Source: CAVUNY01 sp963768585 (GTDB lineage: Bacteria; Chloroflexota; Anaerolineae; Anaerolineales; Anaerolineaceae). Taken from it: a stretch of DNA of 64,000 bases. Made by a program: the position numbers and the translations under genes. Location: assembly GCA_963768585.1 (NCBI GenBank), contig CAVYIF010000019.1:62001-126000 (forward strand), read 5' to 3'. Shown here piece after piece: positions 60,906 through 64,000 of the stretch (the stretch's first letter is position 1; each line of letters starts with the position of its first letter). Under the pieces are notes generated by a model. It was not told the DNA's origin. It worked only from the letters and a program-made list of their open reading frames with translations, and ran no database searches.

Positions 60906-62411
60906 ATGTTCGACCTCAAAAAACTCGAAGTCTGGTTCGTCACTGGCAGCCAGGGCCTTTATGGTCCCCAGGTGCTTGAGCAGGTTGCCCAGCACTCGCA
61001 AGAGATCGCCAGTGCCCTTTCGCTTGCCCCGGCCATTCCGGTTACAGTGGTCTTCAAGCCGGTGCTCACCAATCCGGATGCGATCCACAGGCTGTGCCTG
61101 GAAGCCAACGCTACTCCGAACTGCGTCGGTCTGATCACCTGGATGCATACCTTCTCGCCGGCCAAAATGTGGATTGCCGGGCTGACCGCGTTGAAGAAGC
61201 CCCTGGCCCATCTGCATACCCAATACAACCGCGACATTCCCTGGGCCGAGATCGACATGAATTTCATGAACCTCAACCAGGCTGCCCACGGCGACCGGGA
61301 ATATGGTTTTATCGTCAGCCGCCTGCGCCTCAACCGCAAGGTGGTGGTCGGCCACTGGCAGGATCCCGAAGTCCAGGCCAGCCTGGGCGCCTGGGCGCGC
61401 GCCGCTTGCGGCTGGCATGACCTGCAGGGCGCGCGTGTGGCCCGCTTTGGCGATAACATGCGCGAGGTGGCGGTCACCGAGGGCGATAAGGTCGAAGCGC
61501 AGATCCGCATGGGGTACGATGTCTACGGTTACGGCGTGGGCGACCTGGTTCAAGAGGTCCAGCAGGTCAGCGACGCCGAAATCGACCGTCTGGTAGCCGA
61601 ATACGAGGCTGCTTACAGCATGGCCCCCGATTTAAAAGTTGGCGGCAGCCGGCACGCCTCCGTGCGCGAAGCAGCCCGCATCGAGATCGGCCTGGGCAAT
61701 TTCTTGAAAGCGGGCGATTTCAAGGCTTTCACCTCCTCGTTTGAAGAACTGCATGGCCTGGCGCAGCTGCCCGGCCTGGCCGTCCAGCGCCTGATGGCAG
61801 CCGGATACGGCTTTGGCGGCGAGGGTGATTGGAAAACCTCCGCCCTGGTGCGCGCCATGAAGGTGATGGGTGCGGGCCTGACCGGCGGCACTACTTTCAT
61901 GGAAGACTACACTTACCACCTCGATCCTGCCGGGAACAAGGTGCTGGGCGCGCACATGCTCGAGATTTGCGAGAGCATTGCCGAGGGCAAGCCCTCGCTG
62001 CAGGTGCACCCCCTGGGCATCGGCGGCAAAGCCGACCCGGCGCGCCTGGTGTTTACCGCCCGCCCCGGACCGGCCCTTAACGCTTCGATCATGGATATGG
62101 GCAACCGCTTCCGTATGCTGGTCAACGTGGTCGATGTGGTCCCTGCCGAACAGGCCCTGCCCAAACTGCCGGTGGCCCGCGCCCTGTGGATTCCCCAACC
62201 CAACCTGAAGGTCGCCGCCGCGGCCTGGATCTATGCCGGCGGCGCGCATCACGCCAGCTACAGCCAGGCGGTGACCCCCGAGATGCTGTCCGACTTCGCC
62301 GAAATCGCCGGCCTCGAATTCCTGCTGATCGACAAAGATACCAGGGTCGATGAATTCAAGAAGGAACTGCGCTGGAACGAGATGTATTACATGCTGGCCA
62401 AGGGTCTTTAG
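60906..62411 (+). CDS. araA: L-arabinose isomerase
   Basis: 501 residues from ATG 60906 with CAAGGAG upstream. Family-typical N-terminus LEVWFVTGSQGLYGPQVLEQ. Manganese ligands in GEGDWKTSAL (about 304), TFMEDYTYHL (about 331), GAHMLEICE (about 350) and GGAHHASYS (about 445). Converts L-arabinose to L-ribulose. No araB or araD adjacent; the class II aldolase at 6.8 kb could be related to AraD but this is speculative. Sole gene behind its promoter/operator; a palindrome follows. Confidence 0.96.
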   Translation: MFDLKKLEVWFVTGSQGLYGPQVLEQVAQHSQEIASALSLAPAIPVTVVFKPVLTNPDAIHRLCLEANATPNCVGLITWMHTFSPAKMWIAGLTALKKPLAHLHTQYNRDIPWAEIDMNFMNLNQAAHGDREYGFIVSRLRLNRKVVVGHWQDPEVQASLGAWARAACGWHDLQGARVARFGDNMREVAVTEGDKVEAQIRMGYDVYGYGVGDLVQEVQQVSDAEIDRLVAEYEAAYSMAPDLKVGGSRHASVREAARIEIGLGNFLKAGDFKAFTSSFEELHGLAQLPGLAVQRLMAAGYGFGGEGDWKTSALVRAMKVMGAGLTGGTTFMEDYTYHLDPAGNKVLGAHMLEICESIAEGKPSLQVHPLGIGGKADPARLVFTARPGPALNASIMDMGNRFRMLVNVVDVVPAEQALPKLPVARALWIPQPNLKVAAAAWIYAGGAHHASYSQAVTPEMLSDFAEIAGLEFLLIDKDTRVDEFKKELRWNEMYYMLAKGL

Positions 62412-62470
62412 CCCACCGCTCGGAAAGCGGATCAGTTGCAAAATACTCGATTGATCCATTCGACTGTATC

Positions 62471-62496
62471 CAGGCCGGAGTCGCGACTCCGGCCTG
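62471..62496. terminator. Perfect 26-base palindrome between convergent genes
   Basis: CAGGCCGGAGTCG / CGACTCCGGCCTG with no loop, between araA and the opposing GH99-like gene. No T-run; may serve both strands or be a regulatory palindrome. Confidence 0.6.
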
Positions 62497-62562
62497 CTGA
62501 TTCATGCGCCTTTGGCCAAAAAAGATACAATGCACTTCGTATAGGGCGAAATTGTGTTGGGC

Positions 62563-63729
62563 TTACCCGAACGTATCCCGGATCGCCTCCAGGTATTCCA
62601 TCCCGTTTTCAGTGTCCGGCTCCAGGTAGCTGCCCTCGGTCCATTCATTCCAGGCGTTCACCGTCACGATTTTTGGCCCATTTCCGGTCTGCAGGCGGGT
62701 TTTGATATCCGCCAGCGCCTGGCGGAAGCGGGCTGGAGAATTGCCCGCCAGCACCGGGGTGTAGGGGTAACCGGCATTGATCCAGACGTCCGAGGGCAGG
62801 GTGCGCGGGCTGGAATCCCAACCCATGGTCGCGTTGGGGAAATACGGCAGGTCGATCTCCCCGGTGATCTTTTCCCAGTATTCCAGGTAGCCCTGAAAAA
62901 CGGCCCAGTAATCGCTCTCGGGAAAATCCGCCAGCGGCACATGGTGGATCCAGACGTAGGAAGTAAAACTGTCGAAGCCCAACCGCTTGAGCACTTCGCC
63001 TGGGCGGCGTTCCACCGTTTCGCCCGGCAGGATCCCCCGGCTCCACAGCACCTGGTTGAGGTGCAGGTCTGGAAACCCGGCGGCCTGCGTGCGCGCCCGG
63101 AAATGAGCCAGTGCGTTCCGCGTGGCTTCGACCCCGCCGAAGCTGCGCACCAGGCCGGGCAGATCGTAAATCGAAAAATAAGGCGCGCCGTCGATCAACC
63201 AGTACGAAGGGTGTTTAAAATAGCGCGTGATGACATCCGCGGTCATGGCCTCAAAAGCGGCTGGAGTGAGCGTGCCGGGGTACAGCAGCGGAGAGGCCTG
63301 CCGCTGAATTTCATTCAGTTTGGCCGGGTGGATATCCGTCCAATCGTGGTTGGCCCAGTGGATGGCGAATTTCAGCCGCTCGCGGTTTGGCGCGTGCCAG
63401 AAACCCTGCTCCAGGGCCCGTTCCAGATAAGGGCCCTCTTCCTGGGATTGGGCGCCTTTCGCGTAGAAATACCAGTCGAACAGGAAGGCGTCCACGCCGT
63501 GGTCGGCGGCGGCGTCGATCTTGCGCGCCATGACGGCCGGGTCGGATTCATCTTCGTATCCCCACACAGGCACGCGCGGTTGGCGGTGCCCCGGGTAGCG
63601 CGGTTCGGCCCGCCGCACCAGATCCCATTCCGTCCAGCCTGGGCCGTGTACGATGGCATTTCGCGGGTCGGGATGATAGTTGGGAAAATAGTAAACCGCG
63701 ACCTGGATCTCTTTTTTGACGGGTTTCAT
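62563..63729 (-). CDS. GH99/WbsX-like glycan-processing protein
   Basis: 388 residues. VAVYYFPNYHPDPRN at the start, GPGWTEWDLVRRAEPRYPGH (about 29-48), FLFDWYFYAKG (about 83), INAGYPYTPV, and a C-terminal VNAWNEWTEGSYLEPD (about 358-373), the hallmark of the glycosyltransferase-WbsX/GH99-like domain. No signal peptide. Possible endo-mannosidase-like or other glycoside hydrolase; activity unproven. Start ATG 63729. Confidence 0.88.
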   Translation of the reverse strand: MKPVKKEIQVAVYYFPNYHPDPRNAIVHGPGWTEWDLVRRAEPRYPGHRQPRVPVWGYEDESDPAVMARKIDAAADHGVDAFLFDWYFYAKGAQSQEEGPYLERALEQGFWHAPNRERLKFAIHWANHDWTDIHPAKLNEIQRQASPLLYPGTLTPAAFEAMTADVITRYFKHPSYWLIDGAPYFSIYDLPGLVRSFGGVEATRNALAHFRARTQAAGFPDLHLNQVLWSRGILPGETVERRPGEVLKRLGFDSFTSYVWIHHVPLADFPESDYWAVFQGYLEYWEKITGEIDLPYFPNATMGWDSSPRTLPSDVWINAGYPYTPVLAGNSPARFRQALADIKTRLQTGNGPKIVTVNAWNEWTEGSYLEPDTENGMEYLEAIRDTFG

Positions 63730-63908
63730 GCGTTAGTCTCCGCGAGTCGGAATGGCTTTATTATATAATCTATCCTGTGTCCGAATAGATTAACCGGAGA
63801 ACACCATCAGCGACCCAACCAGGGTGATCATGCACGCACCTTTTTGATTTTTCTTCGTGCCTCTGGGTCTATGGGTTTTCTTTCTCTCGTGATCAACCAG
63901 GAGAAAAA

Positions 63909-64000
63909 TTGAGCACTACCAATATTTCCATCGATCTCACTTCCCCCGATCTGAGTTTTCAATCTGGCCACCTGCGCATGGGCGGAAGCAGCCCGGAGGG
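63909..64000 (+). CDS. Start of a further protein, probably a glycoside hydrolase (partial)
   Basis: TTG 63909 with CAGGAG nine bases upstream opens a frame to the right edge: STTNISIDLTSPDLSFQSGH then LRMGGSSPEG. The GHLRMGGSSPEG wording resembles the beginning of beta-galactosidase-like glycoside hydrolases, which would match the neighbouring glycan genes, but 30 residues do not prove it. Confidence 0.5.
   Translation, partial: MSTTNISIDLTSPDLSFQSGHLRMGGSSPE

Noticed and set aside
1..64000. tRNA, rRNA, insertion sequences or prophage
   Set aside because: Gene-free stretches were read for cloverleaf, rRNA and transposase signals; none was seen.

Overview
The window is 64 kb of high-G+C, densely coded bacterial DNA. 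The gene content best fits a free-living heterotrophic member of the Chloroflexota, probably class Anaerolineae. Pointers are the pyrF-pyrE fusion in a complete pyr operon, PatA-like lipid acyltransfer next to a CDP-alcohol transferase, many lipoproteins, small secreted proteins of a type common in that phylum, several sulfatases and glycan enzymes, and a lipoprotein HlyD adaptor with no outer-membrane factor nearby. This placement is inference; there is no rRNA or tRNA in the window to confirm it.

Layout. 1-9.9 kb: an oligogalacturonate-lyase-like gene cut by the edge, a CPBP protease, a lipid pair (acyltransferase plus CDP-alcohol transferase), a sugar kinase/aldolase/Fe-alcohol dehydrogenase group and an MFS carrier. 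10-19 kb: a zinc alcohol dehydrogenase, lipoproteins, then an O-acyltransfer locus (38-residue membrane peptide, MBOAT, three SGNH-like proteins). 19-26 kb: small unknowns, a DUF402 protein, an SDR, two tandem sulfatases and a nucleotidyltransferase. 26.3-33 kb: a TetR-controlled ABC-2 exporter (two ATPases, two permeases, HlyD) with two identical operators. 33-37 kb: secreted proteins, an AlkZ-like protein and an amidase. 37.4-42.7 kb: the pyr operon pyrC-pyrB-pyrFE-pyrD behind a promoter and three tandem terminator-like hairpins. 42.7-50 kb: a multicopper oxidase, an LRR protein coupled to a third sulfatase, a further SGNH-like lipoprotein and a large membrane protein. 50-54 kb: MscL with a zinc ribbon, a PadR unit and a tatC-tatA-tatB-(histone-like tail protein) operon. 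54.3-58.5 kb: a dead M24 peptidase and three genes (corrinoid protein, homocysteine methyltransferase domain, RamA-like activase) resembling a split methionine synthase with its reactivase. 58.5-64 kb: sialidase, HpcH/HpaI aldolase, L-arabinose isomerase under a clean promoter/operator, a GH99/WbsX-like protein and the start of one more gene.

The most unusual signal is a family of 27-nt GC-rich palindromic units carrying CGCTTCG. They sit in frame inside otherwise conserved genes (pyrF, sialidase, sulfatase), and related palindromes form an intergenic array at 55.3-55.6 kb. A second pattern is twelve single-base frameshifts in nine genes. Several lie at homopolymer runs and all leave complete domains on both sides, so most are probably sequence errors rather than true pseudogenes. 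Two leaders carry a strong Shine-Dalgarno followed by a one- or two-codon ORF.
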